DNA from: Anarhynchus alexandrinus
Lineage: Eukaryota > Chordata > Aves > Charadriiformes > Charadriidae
Length of the DNA stretch: 64,000 nt
Direction: 5' to 3'
NCBI GenBank assembly: GCA_008711295.1
Contig: VUYV01000016.1
Span: 8,349,686-8,413,685, forward strand
Made by a program: the position numbers and the translations under genes. Positions within the stretch are counted from its first letter, which is position 1. Each line of letters starts with the position of its first letter. The notes beneath the pieces are model-generated. The model did not search any database. It was not told the origin of the DNA and saw only the letters and a program-made list of their open reading frames with translations. Below, one piece after another: positions 38,301-51,552 of the stretch.

Positions 38301-41300
38301 TGAATTCCAGCACTTCCAAACAGCTTTAGAATGGAAAGCTCTATTTTATCTGGTCCTGGAAACAGTTATCAACACAGTTTGTAAGCACCAGGTGAAAGAG
38401 TCCCGATGCCCTTTCATTATACAAGTGAAAAATGAAAGCATAAGAACGTGCCAGAGTATCTCCTAGAACCTGAATCCTGATCCTATGACTTAATCATCAA
38501 ATCACACTTTTCTGCTCCTAACTGCTCGTGCTTAGTCTGTGTGTGTGGATAGCGCCCATGGATGTGGTCGGACCCAATACACAATAAACAATTAACCAAT
38601 GAATCAATCAATCACTTACCAATCAATGAACAGTTAACCACCAAGAGAAGAAAATTACTTTAAAACTTGGCAGTTATTTTTCATCTCACAAAGATGACCA
38701 ACACTGTGGACCCCCAAGTATGGTACAGAGACAGGAGAAAGAATAAAAACATTACACCCAAAATAACCCCTAGACAGTCTAAAATCTGCCATGAAAGAAA
38801 ATAAGTGCCAGTTATAACTGAAACTTCCCATGGCATGCAGTTTTAGGGTGTATATTTTAATTGTTGCTTTGCTTTATGTCATAACCTCTTGATAAATACT
38901 TGATGTAGTTTTTAAAAGGGCAAATGTGTTATCTGAACGGTGTCAGAACACAACAGCTGATACTTCTTAAGTCATTTTGGCCCTGCTACTTGGTCTGTAC
39001 AAATCCTGCTGAAGTCAATCCTGCTGCTGCAAAGTAAGCAGCTCATGTAAATCTGCCAGGGACCTCTGTCATTGAGCTGCAAGAGTTTGAGCACATGAGC
39101 AAAATCACTTTACTAAGTAAGTAATGGGGCTTGAGCCATTACAAACAAATAATTATACTCAGACTTCTTGCATTTCTCTTCTCAGCACATACTGCCAATT
39201 GGTTGTCCTGTGGGGAAGGATTTAGGACGTGTTCAGTAATGACACTGAAAATGAACATTAACAATTAATGCAATTCATTATCACACTATTTTAAAATGAG
39301 TGCAAATTCTTTTTTGAAGGGTATCCAAGCCAATCTGACTAAGAGTAACTGCTAACAGCAACTTACCTCTTTGTGGTGCTTAGCATTTACTGAAATAAAA
39401 ATGCACTATTCTAAAATTTATGAGAATTGATTTCAAGGTTTTAATGAACTTTTCAGAAAGTACAAATGTCTTGGGTAGGCTGCTTAGGCTGGGATTCTGA
39501 CACTCTAGCTGGCATTCAGGAGACATATTTTATTCCAAGATAGTTATTAAGGTCCATCAAGGCCATTTGAAGTGCCTAAACAAAAGTGTGTAATTCAGTA
39601 TGAGTAAACATATACAAATTTGGTATTATGCAGTGTTTCTCAGTTATCAGAAGCCTTGCTGTTCCTGTTTTGAATCAAGAGCACTCACCAGCTCTGACTA
39701 CCTATTTACAACCTCACAATCAATTAGTGCATCACTCCTGGTTAATGTAAGAGTTACAGGAAAGCAATCATAAGAAAAAATAAATGCAAGCAGGAAACAC
39801 ACAATTATTGAAAGTCCCAAACTTGCTAATAGCTACTTCTGATTAAATATAAATGGATGAGAAACGTCTGGCTCTAATCCTCTTGTCAGATCACCACAGG
39901 GTAACAAAATGATAGATCACTTCATACGGGCAAGCAATTTTTCGTGTAAAACACAAGCCAGATGATCAATTAACTTATTTGAATTCTGCTAAAGCAAAGG
40001 GATCAAAGTGAGTTTGAGAGACAAACTCAGAGATGTGAACCTAAACCCTGGTGACAGTTTACACCCCTGCAGATACAGCAGGGCTCCCTAGAACTTTGCA
40101 AAGAGCCAGATCAAAAAATCATCATGCCGTCATCGTGCTAAGGTGGTGAACACTTTCTCTTCATCAAGTAGAGTCATTAATATAATGGATTATACTGTCT
40201 ACACCTAGACATTTTTTGTAGAAGTGAATTTGAAAACACAGAAATGGACTTTTTGTTCCTGCTAGTCAAGGAGTGATCCACAAGGTTCAGAAGTTTGCCA
40301 TGTGTATTCAAAACCTTTTTAAAACAGCATGTGTTGGCCAGCAGGGACTGAGCTCTGTCCAGAACAGCATGCAGCAAAAGACAGTTCAGTAATACGTATC
40401 AACTAAATACGATAAGGTGAGCATAAATACTTTTCCACACTATACAACATTTGAAACTGAATAAGTAAACTTGTTATCTCATGGGAACAGACTTTAGTTA
40501 AATGCCTTGTAGTTTACTGTCCTTGCTAACGAAAGGCCAAGCAGTAACAGAAATAAGACACAATTTGAAGCATTTATAAAATCTCTTAGAAGACAGTCAT
40601 TTCAAGTCTGGTCAGTGGCTCACATTAATTCTAACTGAAAGCTTTGGCCATTTCTGTTTTTTCTTCTCTAGTTTCCACATATTTCTTTTGCGAAAAAAAA
40701 TCCTTGTACACATTTTAGATTTATACCTTCCATTCCAGCTTTACTATTTTCTCATCTGGTCCCAGCTGCCTTATTACGTCTTCACGTTGATTTTGCCATC
40801 CAGCAGTAGGTGAATAAAACAGTTTACATGGGCAATTACCATTTGAAAAGTAAAATTCATGCTGGAAGAGAAAAACATCTTTTTCAGCTTTTGCTAAAAT
40901 CCACAATTCTGACTTTCAAAGAAACTGGAAACACCAAGACCACTACAAACAGGAAATTCACAGTAAAGACATATAGCACATACACTCTCTCCCAAGGTTC
41001 TCAGCTTCCAGTAGCATGTCTCTGACCATGGCACTGCAATGGTTTCAACCATCAGCTCATGTAATGTCTCCCCTACCCAGCAACCCAACACAGGATCACA
41101 AGTCACGCTTGGAGACCAGGACTGGAAAAAAGGTGCAGCGCATAAGATACTCCCCTGACTTCAGGGGGAGGTGACACTGTGTCCATCCCACTCAGTGTGT
41201 GAGCCACAGTGGAGCTGCACGGCTGGGTTAGAGTCTGGTCCTTCTACTAGGAGGGACAGCAGAGGGCTGAGCATCTTTTATGAAGTCTGAGTACTTGAAC

Positions 41301-44300
41301 CAAAGAGTTTACAGCATCTCACAGGCATTTCCAACTGCTAGGGTCTGCTCTCGTGTGCGGGTCAAGTATGTGCAAGACCTTCCTGTCACACTGGATCTTG
41401 GAAATGGCTCTCGGCATCAACCTCAGGGTCACTGCAGTGATGCTCTTCATTCAGACTACTCCCTAGCTGGCTGCATCTGACTCCAGCACTCGCTCCTATA
41501 TGGAGCCTTTCCTAAATGCATTTTTTTTAAGATCCTCTTGAAAATCACATCTGTGATGCCAAAGGCACAGCTGGACAGGTTGGCATGGGATTTACAGGCA
41601 GGATAAGCCTTTCTATGCAGTCAGACCTTTGTGCATTTAAGAAGCTACTGAGCTGCAGTGACAGTATGAGGGCTTCTAATCCGCTTTGGGGCTAAGAAGT
41701 GATAAACAATGCTATTCTGTTTTGGTTTGCGTTGAAATGGGCTATGAACACTTATTTACACTGTGCAAGCTGCAGGATGTTGACGGATGAGTGGTAACCA
41801 TGCAGTTTGTACCCCTCTCCCTCCAGCTGTAACATAAGAAGCCACTCTCACCCCTGAACTTACCACAGCCCAGGTACTATCAAGACCCATCTACAACAGG
41901 TGACTCACAGTATTAGAAATTCTGTTGAAAACACTGTCAAAGATGTTTCTTCACATGCAGTTTAAGTCCATCCCCTTGCTCACAGCTTTCTGTAGTAGAT
42001 TCCCAGCACAAGGAGAATCTATTTTTTCTTGCTTGAGCTATAACCTTTTACAGATATTAAGTGGGTCACAAGCACAGGGTAGAAACAAATAAACATTTAC
42101 AGCCTATACATGGGATTCAAACTCTGAACCTCTCTCAGTCACTATTAACCACCAATGCTTCTCTCACTCACTCTCAATTAACTAAATCTTAGATTTTTCT
42201 GGAATGATAAAAATCAAAATGAGTATCTCTTTCTCCTAAATTTTAACATGTTTCCAGCAGCTATGTGAAAGAGAACCCAGCTGATATCCCATGTGAATCT
42301 GAAAAACATTACAGTCATCTTTCAAGTGCTAGCACTTAAAAGCTAATTAGAATCCCCAAGCAGAAAACCACTTTATATAGGTTTTAAATCAGTGGGACTA
42401 CAAGTGAAAAAATAATAAAGTGATAGCAGCAGGCTGTAGTTTTCACTTTTAGAGGAGGGAGACATTTACAGAGCCAACACTCAAAATCTTGTTTTCTGCA
42501 GAATAATATCAGGGCCATGTGACTCCTTAGCAGCACCATGACAGATGATGGTTGCTCTTGACTCTTGCTGGAAACCAAAGGGACCAAAGCTCTTCCCAAG
42601 GAGCGCTCAGCTCTACAGAGGCTCACATTTCTACATGGGCAATATTTCCGTGTTCCCCACAGGCCCCTTGCACATTTGCTGTGTTATTTACCCATCTCTG
42701 TTTAAATAATAAATCTCTTGGGGCAGGAGCTGCCTCTCACAGCATGTTAGCACAGAACTTTGCTTCTAATCTCAGTTGAGGCTTTTAGCTGCTACTGTAA
42801 GACAAATGGTAACAGATAACTGCAATATAGATGCATTGTGGTCTCTGGAATGATCACCTGTCTAGAAGATCAGTGTTTCAGATGTCTCAGCTGAAGTTTA
42901 TTTGTTTCTTGTTTATTTATGAGTTGAAAATACCTGTGCCCAAAGAGAAGCAATCAAGAATGATTAGTTTTCCTTTGGAGGAGTAGATGTCTAACATTCA
43001 TTTTAACCCAAGCTTTTGTTGTTGGCTACAGGTGCAGAACCTTACACAGAAGCACAATTTTTTGGTTTGTGCAAGTAACATGTAATTAAACATAGTACCA
43101 GGTAAACCTGGGGACTTGGAAAAATTTATAGAGAATTCATCCAAAATAATTCTCTTCTGCTGGAAGTCAGGAGCAATTTAAAAGGTAATTCACACTGGCA
43201 TCTGTAGGTACATACAGGTAGTATACTTAATGCTACGAAGAGCAAAGATGATAAAACCAGTTTTAGGATCACAAAAAGCATCCTTCATTTCTCTTTAATG
43301 ATTTCTACCCAATAAAGCTCCTGCAAAATGCACTTAAAAAATCTTTCCGTGAATTCAGGGCTTGCAAACAGTACGGGATTATCAGCCCTGAGGCACGAGA
43401 TGCACAAAACAGATACTGGAAAAGCAGAAACTTGAGAAAACTTCATGCTACCGATTTCCCAGCAGCTCCTCCTCTCCCATCACTTTCAGAAAACATTAAC
43501 CTCAAGGTTCACTCAATCTTTCATTTCTCAAACTGAGAGCAAAGAGAAGCCCCAGAGTTTGGGTAACCAATGAGCAGAATCTGAACAAGCAGCACTGGGA
43601 CCAGATGGGAGGTCCTGTCCGCCATTAGCATCCCTCTAAAACAGAGGTACCTTCAGGGATACCCGCAGGTCCATAAAGTGCTCCCTGGGGAGGCAGTCCT
43701 CAGTCCTACTCACCTGGACCACAAAATCTGCCTGACTGCATTTTGCAGTAATCCCCTGATGATTTTACTCAAAGCAGTGCCTGCTGTACATTTACTGGAA
43801 CCTTATTAGCCATTTCAAGCAAAGGAAAGCATTTAGCTTATTTTAATGTTTTGATAAAGCTGGAGATTTGCTGCTACACAGAGACAGGAGTTTTCCTGTG
43901 TGAATGATTTTGAAATATTGCTGTTTGATTTTAGCTTTAATCACAACATGGGACACCAGCTTTAATACTCATCTCAAGGCAAATGCAGACATCGTTAATG
44001 TTATTATCACAGTGTTTTGATGTGTTTCATTGTACTTACTCATTTTATTACATTTTGCAAAAATTTAAAGAAAAAATAAAACCCTTAAATACTCAATTTT
44101 GAAAAAAATAGTTGTTCCCCTCGTGTAATAAAATTCTGACAAAGACTTTGAGGGGTCAGATTATAGCTTGATTTCCTGCAGCAATGAAGTCTGTACAACT
44201 CCATTGTCTCTGTGTGACCGCCTGGCTGCCAGTCCCAGTACTTACTCCTTTTTCCAAGTGAAACTCGCTTCCCAGTATCAGCCAAATGTGGGTAGAGGTT

Positions 44301-45602
44301 TTGCACACCTATTATGCTTGCAAATAGAGAGGCTGGGTAGAAAATCCATTTCTTTTGCAGACTGTATTATGTTTTCATGTTTAGTTCATGGCATTAGTTT
44401 GTTTAGGGTAAGGACATGCTGCTATAAGCTATTTTAGTATGAGAAAAAATAACTTTGTCACTGGACAATTGACACAAACAACGTATTAAGGGCTCAAGTT
44501 TCATTTCACAGGCTGTTTTTCTCCTCCACCAGGCTTGTGGCTGTTTTTAATGTCAGAGGGACACAGTATACACAAAGATCATAATAACCCAGAGAGCAGA
44601 GGGATCCTGGCTTTTCAGGTGTTGAGGAGGACAACAGTAGTGGAGAAAAGTTATGCAGAGGGCTGTGTTTGCATGTGCAGATGCATCTGGATTTTAGTAA
44701 GACAAGCTGGTGAGAAGACTGTGGTGACCAGTGCAGGTAGAAATCTGGTACTACTGCCCTACTGTATCACTCACGGCTCTCAAAACAGGAATCTCAGACT
44801 TAGCATGGTTTTGCACCACATCCCTCTGCAGATTGGCAGCCAGGAGTGAATTTTGGCAGTAATAATCCATTCCAAACAAGCTTCCGTCCCTCCAGATGAT
44901 AAACCCATTTGAAAGTGCAATTGAAACCGATTGATGTCAAACTTCATGAGAGGTAGCCTAAGGCAGAGCGCTGCACACGAATAACGACTGCTCCACAGCA
45001 CACGGCAGTTGGCTTTTCATATTTTTTTCATTTAAAAAAGAGTTCTGGGATGGGTTAAGCAAGTGACACTGCAGGGAGAAGGAGCAAAGGCTATCTGCAG
45101 CAAAGGGTGGCTGTACTCCCTCCTCCTGCCCAGTCCTTCCATGCTGGAGAAGACAGGGACAGCCCTCATTTACCTCCTGTATTGTTTATTCCATTTATTC
45201 TTAAAATACAGATACTTTTTAAAAAATTGTTAATAACTGCAAAAGAGGAAGTGATCAGTGAAATCATGCATTTTGTCTAGAAAGAAATGTAACTTCTCTC
45301 ATTCTGAGGCATAACCAAATTCTTGTCTCCAGAAGTTAGTAAAAGACTTTCCTTAGAGGGCAAATTTAGGCATAAGTGTACAGTTTCATTCTGCCCACCT
45401 CCACATTCAGAAATAATAACTTGAAAGTAGGTAAAATGTGTTAAACCAAAGGTCCACACAGGTCAATATTCTCTCTCTAATTGTGAATATGGAGGTAGGC
45501 TGCTCTGTATCCTCTTTCATTATTGTTGTTTATTGTTCCCTGATACCAGTTGTTTTTCTCCTTGTTTTTTCACTTTTCTCTTTTTGCACTTTCCTGCCCC
45601 AG
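35391..45602. other. Unique non-coding sequence, no gene recognised
   Basis: There is no supported gene in this 10-kb stretch. A frame at 36000-36266 has an AG acceptor at 36004-36005 and possible donors at 36085 and 36178, but a poor pyrimidine tract. A short TA/CA tract lies at about 35725-35742. A degenerate AATCAATC-type low-complexity block lies at 38578-38640. Around 39240-40200 the DNA is AT-rich with many ATTAA-type words. No transposon terminus was found. Confidence 0.55.
38578..38640. repeat. Degenerate AATCAATC low-complexity repeat
   Basis: Repeated AATCAATC, ACCAATCAATGAA and AATTAACCAA words occur in a short C/A/T-only tract. It is probably a decayed tetranucleotide microsatellite. 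Confidence 0.6.
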
Positions 45603-46085
45603 AAGACTTCATTGCTTCATTTGGTTCCTGCCTGGCCATACAAGGAGGATCCAGCAGGGACTGGAAGGAAGAGCACAAGAACGGAGCAAAGAGAATGAGA
45701 CTGCCCCAGAGGATGGAGTCTCAGCCTCGCCTCCCCCCTGTGTTTGCAGCATCTGGGTTTACTCGCACTCTCTCGAGCTGCAAAGCAGAGGGTTTGCTGC
45801 TGTGCATCAAGCCAAGTGTAAACACAGACTGCAAACCATGACCTGAATCTATAATGGATGACTTCTGAAACTGTTCAGAGATACTCCATGAATATTTTAG
45901 TTAGAAATAGGTAATAACTCAGCCTACAAATGCAATATACATTGAGTCGCCTGTTACACAGGCAATGAACAGGTGTAGTATGGTAAATCAACACAGCATT
46001 TGTCTCTGTTTTTCCAAAGAATGCCTAAACTTGCTTTGTAACTTTTGAATACATGGAAAAATAAAGTGGTTTTACTCTGGTAAAG
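45603..46085 (+). other. Candidate terminal exon with poly(A) signal
   Basis: A 50-nt pyrimidine-rich tract (about 45551-45600) ending CCCCAG makes one of the best acceptor-like sites in the window. The following about 240 nt are GC-richer. Two frames stay open for roughly 80 codons, one ending at a TGA at 45842-45844, and neither peptide is recognised. An AATAAA (46060-46065) followed by GT-rich sequence provides a plausible polyadenylation site. It could be the last exon of an unidentified coding or long non-coding transcript, or a coincidence. No upstream exon was identified. Confidence 0.25.
46060..46065 (+). promoter_or_regulatory. Possible polyadenylation signal AATAAA
   Basis: The canonical hexamer is followed within about 20 nt by GTGGTTTTACTCTGGT, a GT-rich downstream element. 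It matters only if the exon candidate starting at 45603 is real, because AATAAA is frequent in AT-rich DNA. Confidence 0.25.
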
Positions 46086-49053
46086 CAGTTTTGACTCTGC
46101 TCCCACTCATGTCAGTGGGGTTGGGTGATGTCTGGGACTTCTGAAATCAGGTCTTGCATGGGCTTTTACATACAATTTTTTTTTCTGTGTCCATAAACAG
46201 AACAGTTTTATCTTAATCTATATAAACTACACTTTATCTTGTTTTTGTTTGGATCTCATAAAAAACAAGGTTTGATTGATCAATATAAAGTAAAACCAGA
46301 CAAGAGTTAGCCAACTATGGACATTGTTTCTAAAACTTACAACAGGTGCAACATTTATTTCCTATATAGTGTCACTGGTAGAGGTTTCTGCTAGTCTTTT
46401 GTGACTTCAGTTGTTGAAAAAATACAGGTAACAAAACTTCACTGAGTTTTCAGTACTTCACTATAAAGTAGCATCAGAGAAACAAAGCAGAATGTGAATC
46501 CTGTATTTGCATTCAAGAAATACTGTATATGCAACTTTGGACATGCCAGCAAAAAGACTACACTACAACTAAGGAGCTTAAGACCAAAATAAGTTATTAA
46601 ATACAACCTCTCAAACTAGGAATACAAGGAATAAGTCACGTCCCCAGTACAGAAGAATCTCTAAAAAAATTAACTGGGATGAAGGTCTGACTTCTGTACA
46701 TTCTTTGTCTTCATGGATTTGGGCTGATCTCTTCTCTATGTTGTCAATTTTTTAAAGAAAATATTTTTATATGGCACTTTAGCCTTAGGAACAATCTTCC
46801 AGTCTATATCCTCCACATGTAATTTCTGTTGGCTTTCATTCGTCTTGTCAAAATTTGCATGGTCTCCCTTACTCAATTACACAAATATGCATCTAGAGTA
46901 ACTTCACTGAAGATAATGGGATGATCCCAGTTAGGATCTAGGTTCTGGCAGTATGTTCCAGTCACCTGACCCAGAACAGTCAGAAAAGATGGGTAAGACA
47001 CGAATCTGATCTTTCTAATTGAAATCCTGCTTAGAGATTCCTGCTAAGAAGCATTCTACCATTTCTCTTATTTGACCTTGCCATTGACTTCCTGAGTTGA
47101 AAAAGCCAAGACAAAGACGTGAGATGGTGATTACAGGGATGGCTTTTGTCTACTCTAAAAATATCACAGCCAAACAATACTACTGGTCAAACGTCAGCTT
47201 TGTACATGTTAACAGAAGTAAATAGACAGGAAATCCCAACCAGAGGGAAGTCAGTTTAGTACCAAGACAAGAACAGACAACGTAAAGATGAGGCATTTAC
47301 TCATATAAATAAGTAAAAAATCTGCATCTTAAAGTCCATATTCCAAGTGTTCAACTTGAACATTACCTCCACTTTTATATTCAGGAAAGCTGAAAGGCCA
47401 CCAAGGATATAGGCAAGCAAATGCTTCAGCAGAGAACTCAGTATTAAATAGACTCAAAGTAATACATAGCAAGTACTAAAGCTCAGCAAAAAAATCAGGA
47501 AATGCCAATGCAATTCATACTCCTGGGCATTAACACATAACCTTTTAAAATGTGATCTTATACTATTTTACTAAAGATCCCTCACTCCATCACTACTGGA
47601 TACTTTTCTCACTAAACACCTATAGACTCCAGAGCCTAAATTACTTAGCATCATTGCAGATCCTAAACTGAATACCAACACAAAAAATTTCCCTGTGGGC
47701 ACTCCGTGCATTACTATAGCATTGCTCAGCATCAGACTGGCAAGGTCTGATTTGTCAGATTAGGCAGCATTTTTAGAGTATTTCATACATCCAGTGTACT
47801 AGCTCCAACCACAAACAAGATTACTCAGAATTACTGCAGATTTTTTTACCCTAGGTGTCTTCTATTAGACACTCATTACGCATACTCCAGATATGCACCT
47901 TCAGAGGTGGAAGGTACACCGCGAAACCGTTAGATCTGTCTGTGAGAACATGGTGTGAGTGACTATCCATGGGGATAATTGGCATCTCCAGCTTTACGTT
48001 GAGCTGCTCTGAGCAAGGAGGGAAGCAGTCCTAGGAAAACCTTATTTCCTGCAACGCTGTCAGTCTGCACAGATGTGCAAAAAGACACGAGTCTGCCAAC
48101 AGATGAGCTGTTAGTGTCCTTCACCAGGAATATAGGGAAGGTCCAAGCAGCAGTTTTGACTTCAAGTCTCTGTTTTGCTCCAGAGAACATGGAAGACCAC
48201 GCGGCAATGGTAATCCTCAGCAAAAAGCAGCAGGTAGTTTTAAGCTTGAATGATACAAATATGTCATCTGACTTCCAGGACGCCAGACGCCTGCCTCCCT
48301 GATGGCATCTTTGAAAATCTTCCCAAAGCAATTTCTCAGAAGTCTGCAGTTACTCAGCGCCAGTGCCCCCCTTCACAATGTTAAGACGGTGAAGTGCATT
48401 ATTTATGTGTTCAAATGGCACATTCTTCTTCCAAAATAATCACTGTATAATTGGGATAACGCCCTTGACTGTCTGCTATGGCCTAAGTAACACTTGAGTA
48501 GTAAATAACTCTTGGCTTTCAGCCATTTGATCAATAGTCAAAGCTAACTGAAGACTTACCATCAAGGCATTCAAGAAGAATTCAACTTTTCAAAGAAATG
48601 AAAAATTTCACGGTAATACTTGTCTGCCTTAAAATACAGTGCTTTTTTAGGTCAAAAGAATTAAAAACTGTCTTTTTTTTTTTCCTTTAACAACAATGTA
48701 CAAAGCAGTTGTGAAAATCCCTTCCACCTTTTCCCATCATTAATCCCCTTTTATAAAAAGATGACTGTCAAACTGCTACAGGCAGTTATTACCTGCGTTT
48801 AGGCCATAACTCTAGTGTTCATGCTGCTGCAACCTAGGGAAGGTTTCAGAAGTTAAAAGGTCTCCAGATTCCAGAGAATATGCTTTATAATGTGGAAGAG
48901 AGGAAACTGAATCCATTTAGCTTCTAAAAGAGAGAGTTACAACTATGATAAACTTAATGGATGTGTCCACAGTGGCACTGTTGAAGTAAACATACCCAAG
49001 TTATCCTGGCACCCCTGTAGCTGTGTAGCCACAGTAACATGTCGCTTGGCATG
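46086..49053. other. Unique non-coding sequence, no gene recognised
   Basis: No gene or repeat family is supported. A frame of 122 codons on the - strand (47963-48331) overlaps a + strand frame of 75 codons; neither is recognisable. A T11 run lies at about 48672-48682. Confidence 0.55.
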
Positions 49054-49085
49054 TTAATTAACTCTGAGTTAATTAACTCAGAGTT
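49054..49085. repeat. 15-bp tandem duplication forming a 26-bp perfect palindrome
   Basis: Two 15-bp units, TTAATTAACTCTGAG (49054-49068) and TTAATTAACTCAGAG (49069-49083), differ at one base. The T/A difference makes 49060-49085 an exact 26-bp palindrome with no spacer. GTTAATTAAC occurs twice (49053-49062 and 49068-49077) and resembles HNF1 half-sites. A cruciform could form in supercoiled DNA. Confidence 0.9.
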
Positions 49086-50399
49086 TACACAGCTTTTAGA
49101 GCAAATTTTGCAGACAGTGCTGAGCCCTGGTTCTGCTAAGCTGAAAGGGCTGAGAACTATTTCTTCTTGTGAACTCTGAAGCCATTTGCTATGCATTTTT
49201 TCTCTTTACTTTCATGTCTACTTTGGAGAGATTCTCCTTTTTACTAATATATGAGAAGTGTCCTTCTGCACTGCACTAAAAAATAAAATTTCAAATCCAG
49301 TCCTAAAAAAGGCCTTACAGGAGCACACCTAAGGGCAGGAACTGCACCACTGAAATATCAGGTTTGTGAAAACAGATGAACAGTTACAAATCTGTAACAT
49401 CCAGTAACAAAGACCCATGTGAGGGTGAAGAAAATGGCTCAGACACACTATATACAGATATTCCTCTTCAAGATTACCAGCTCTGGCACCACTTGAATGT
49501 AGTAAATTACTGCCTCTCAATACAGAGTATGTTACTGCTTAATAGCAAACTCTCACCTCTTGGTAAACCCCACACCATTTCTCATTAGCAAAATTGTAAA
49601 GATCTTTTCCCTTATATATCCTGCATTTGTATTATCAGTGTTGAGCCTCCAAACAAAAGCAGATGCATCTCCTACAAAGTTTTCAATACCTCAAGGCATT
49701 TATAAAAGCTTCTGGTTTATCACTACTGAGCAGAGCTCAGTTTGTATTTATTGCCGTTTATCTGTGTGGGCAAGTGCTTTATTTCCCTGTTTGTAAAATG
49801 TGATTATAGCACTTCTTCACATCACAACTGTGTTACTTGGCTAGATGGTTTCAACAGTGAGCAGCCTGCAACTCAACAACATTGTAGGAGAGATCCCCTA
49901 GATAAAACAGTGATTTAAGTACGGAAAGATTCAACAACCAAAAGAACCCCCAAAACATTGCTCCATACATGACACTCTGATGGGCCAGATGCCTCCTTTC
50001 TCCCCTATCTAACATCTGAAGATGTTAAATAATGAAAAAATAATAAAGACTGAGAAGGGAGCAACTAGCAACAGTGAAACAAAGAATTATATAACGCAGA
50101 TTCAAAATATGTGGACGGATAGTAATTTCCTGAACTTAGAAACTCACACATACAAAAGGAAATAATTCCTTGTGATTTAAAGCCCAGTCAGAGACAAAGT
50201 AAGTGGAACAAGCAATTTGGTAAAGTAAGAGTAGTAGCAGACATCTGTCTGCATTAGGAACCTGACTATAGTATTACATATCAAGTGACTGCTAGTTTTC
50301 AACTCAATTTTCAGATCAGATTAGGAAGTTAAATAAAAGAAATCACAGTAAATACAACAATCTGTATCAAAGCGGTTCTGTAGCTTTCTAATCTAGTAA
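49086..50399. other. Unique non-coding sequence
   Basis: Nothing beyond short overlapping frames is seen. No repeat family or RNA gene was recognised. Confidence 0.5.
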
Positions 50400-50630
50400 G
50401 AAAGCAGAGGGAGGGAGAAAAACTATTAATCAATATAGTGTTGCATTTTGCCTTATTGATCTGCAAAGAAAAAATCTACCTCAAATATAAAAATTAATTA
50501 TTTGTACATGTTGATAGTAATGATACTGAAAAATACCATTAATCTTCCTGGCTGATTAATGTGGCATTTTAAAACACCACCATAAATGTTAATTACATGC
50601 AAATGACAATAGTAAAGTTGTTATGGCAGG
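50400..50630. promoter_or_regulatory. Possible conserved non-coding element with octamer
   Basis: This AT-rich block has a perfect POU octamer ATGCAAAT (50597-50604) close to TTAATTA. An inverted pair of homeodomain-type sites, CATTAATC (50537-50544) and GATTAATG (50554-50561), is spaced 9 bp apart, and AATTAATTA lies at about 50492-50500. The arrangement is enhancer-like but unverified. Confidence 0.2.
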
Positions 50631-51502
50631 ACTGGGAGCTCAGTGATTAGCACTGGTACTCCTGATTCCCTTGACCTCATGTAGTAAACCTGAAAACACA
50701 CAGAAGTAAATAATGTAATGATTGATACACACCAAATCCTTCTTGAGCTGGGTAAAGATGGTGAAAACAGTGCAATTCCTTGCATTGCATGAGATTGAGA
50801 AAAGACAGGGGAAACCCAGCCCATCAAGCAGAGGGCTGTGCTGCAAGACATCACAAGAAAAATGGACAGCAGCTCATTTTCTTGCCTTGCCTTCACACAG
50901 ACAGTTTCTCTTATCCTCCACAGCAATGTCATGAGCTCACCCACTCCCTAAATTTTCAGCTTACAACAAAATAAGGAAAACCCCTCCTATATCCCTGCTT
51001 TAAAAAAAAAGATAATCAAATTCAATTACTGTGTTTGCATCTTCTTGATTGTGCCATTAAGATTTCCCAGCAGGAGGAACTGCACAGTTTCAGCTAAGCA
51101 TAACCATGAGACTCCTTCAACATGAGATATTTGCCGCTTCCTTCCCTCCTGCAGGTAACTACAGAGTGATGGCTCAAGACTGATGTAGCAGAACAGGAAT
51201 TTGGCATTCAGAGGTCTCTGAAATGCTTTTGTTTAGTATTTGCTTGCATGACAGGTCAGGCATTCTCTGGTGTTTCTTTTGGAGGAATTTTGTATTTGTT
51301 CTAGTTTCCAGAAGGTCAAAACACACCAAGGATACGTCTCAAATATTACAGACCAATGCTAAATAGATTTTTTTCTGAAAAAATGAATCTAATCATATCT
51401 TGCAGGCTCAAAAGGTATTAGGCTTTTAAATTAATTTTTAGATTGCTACATAAATGTTTAGGTTCTTAAATGACTTACCATCCTTTCCCAACTGCTTTTC
51501 TA

Positions 51503-51552
51503 GTTTTTGGTTTGTTTTGTTTTGTGGTTTGGTTTTTGGTTTTTTTTTTTTT
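51503..51552. repeat. T/G-rich low-complexity tract
   Basis: Repeated TTTTGG and TTTTG words end in an uninterrupted run of 13 T. It may be the antisense of a decayed A-rich retroposon tail, but no body is recognisable. Confidence 0.7.

Noticed and set aside
39367..39389. 23-nt - strand segment with TTTATTTCAG acceptor and GTAAGTT donor
   Set aside because: It is far below usual exon size and starts with an in-frame stop in one frame; matching short motifs is expected by chance.
43690..43740. Consensus - strand donor CAG/GTGAGT near 43711
   Set aside because: No acceptor with a pyrimidine tract was found upstream on that strand.
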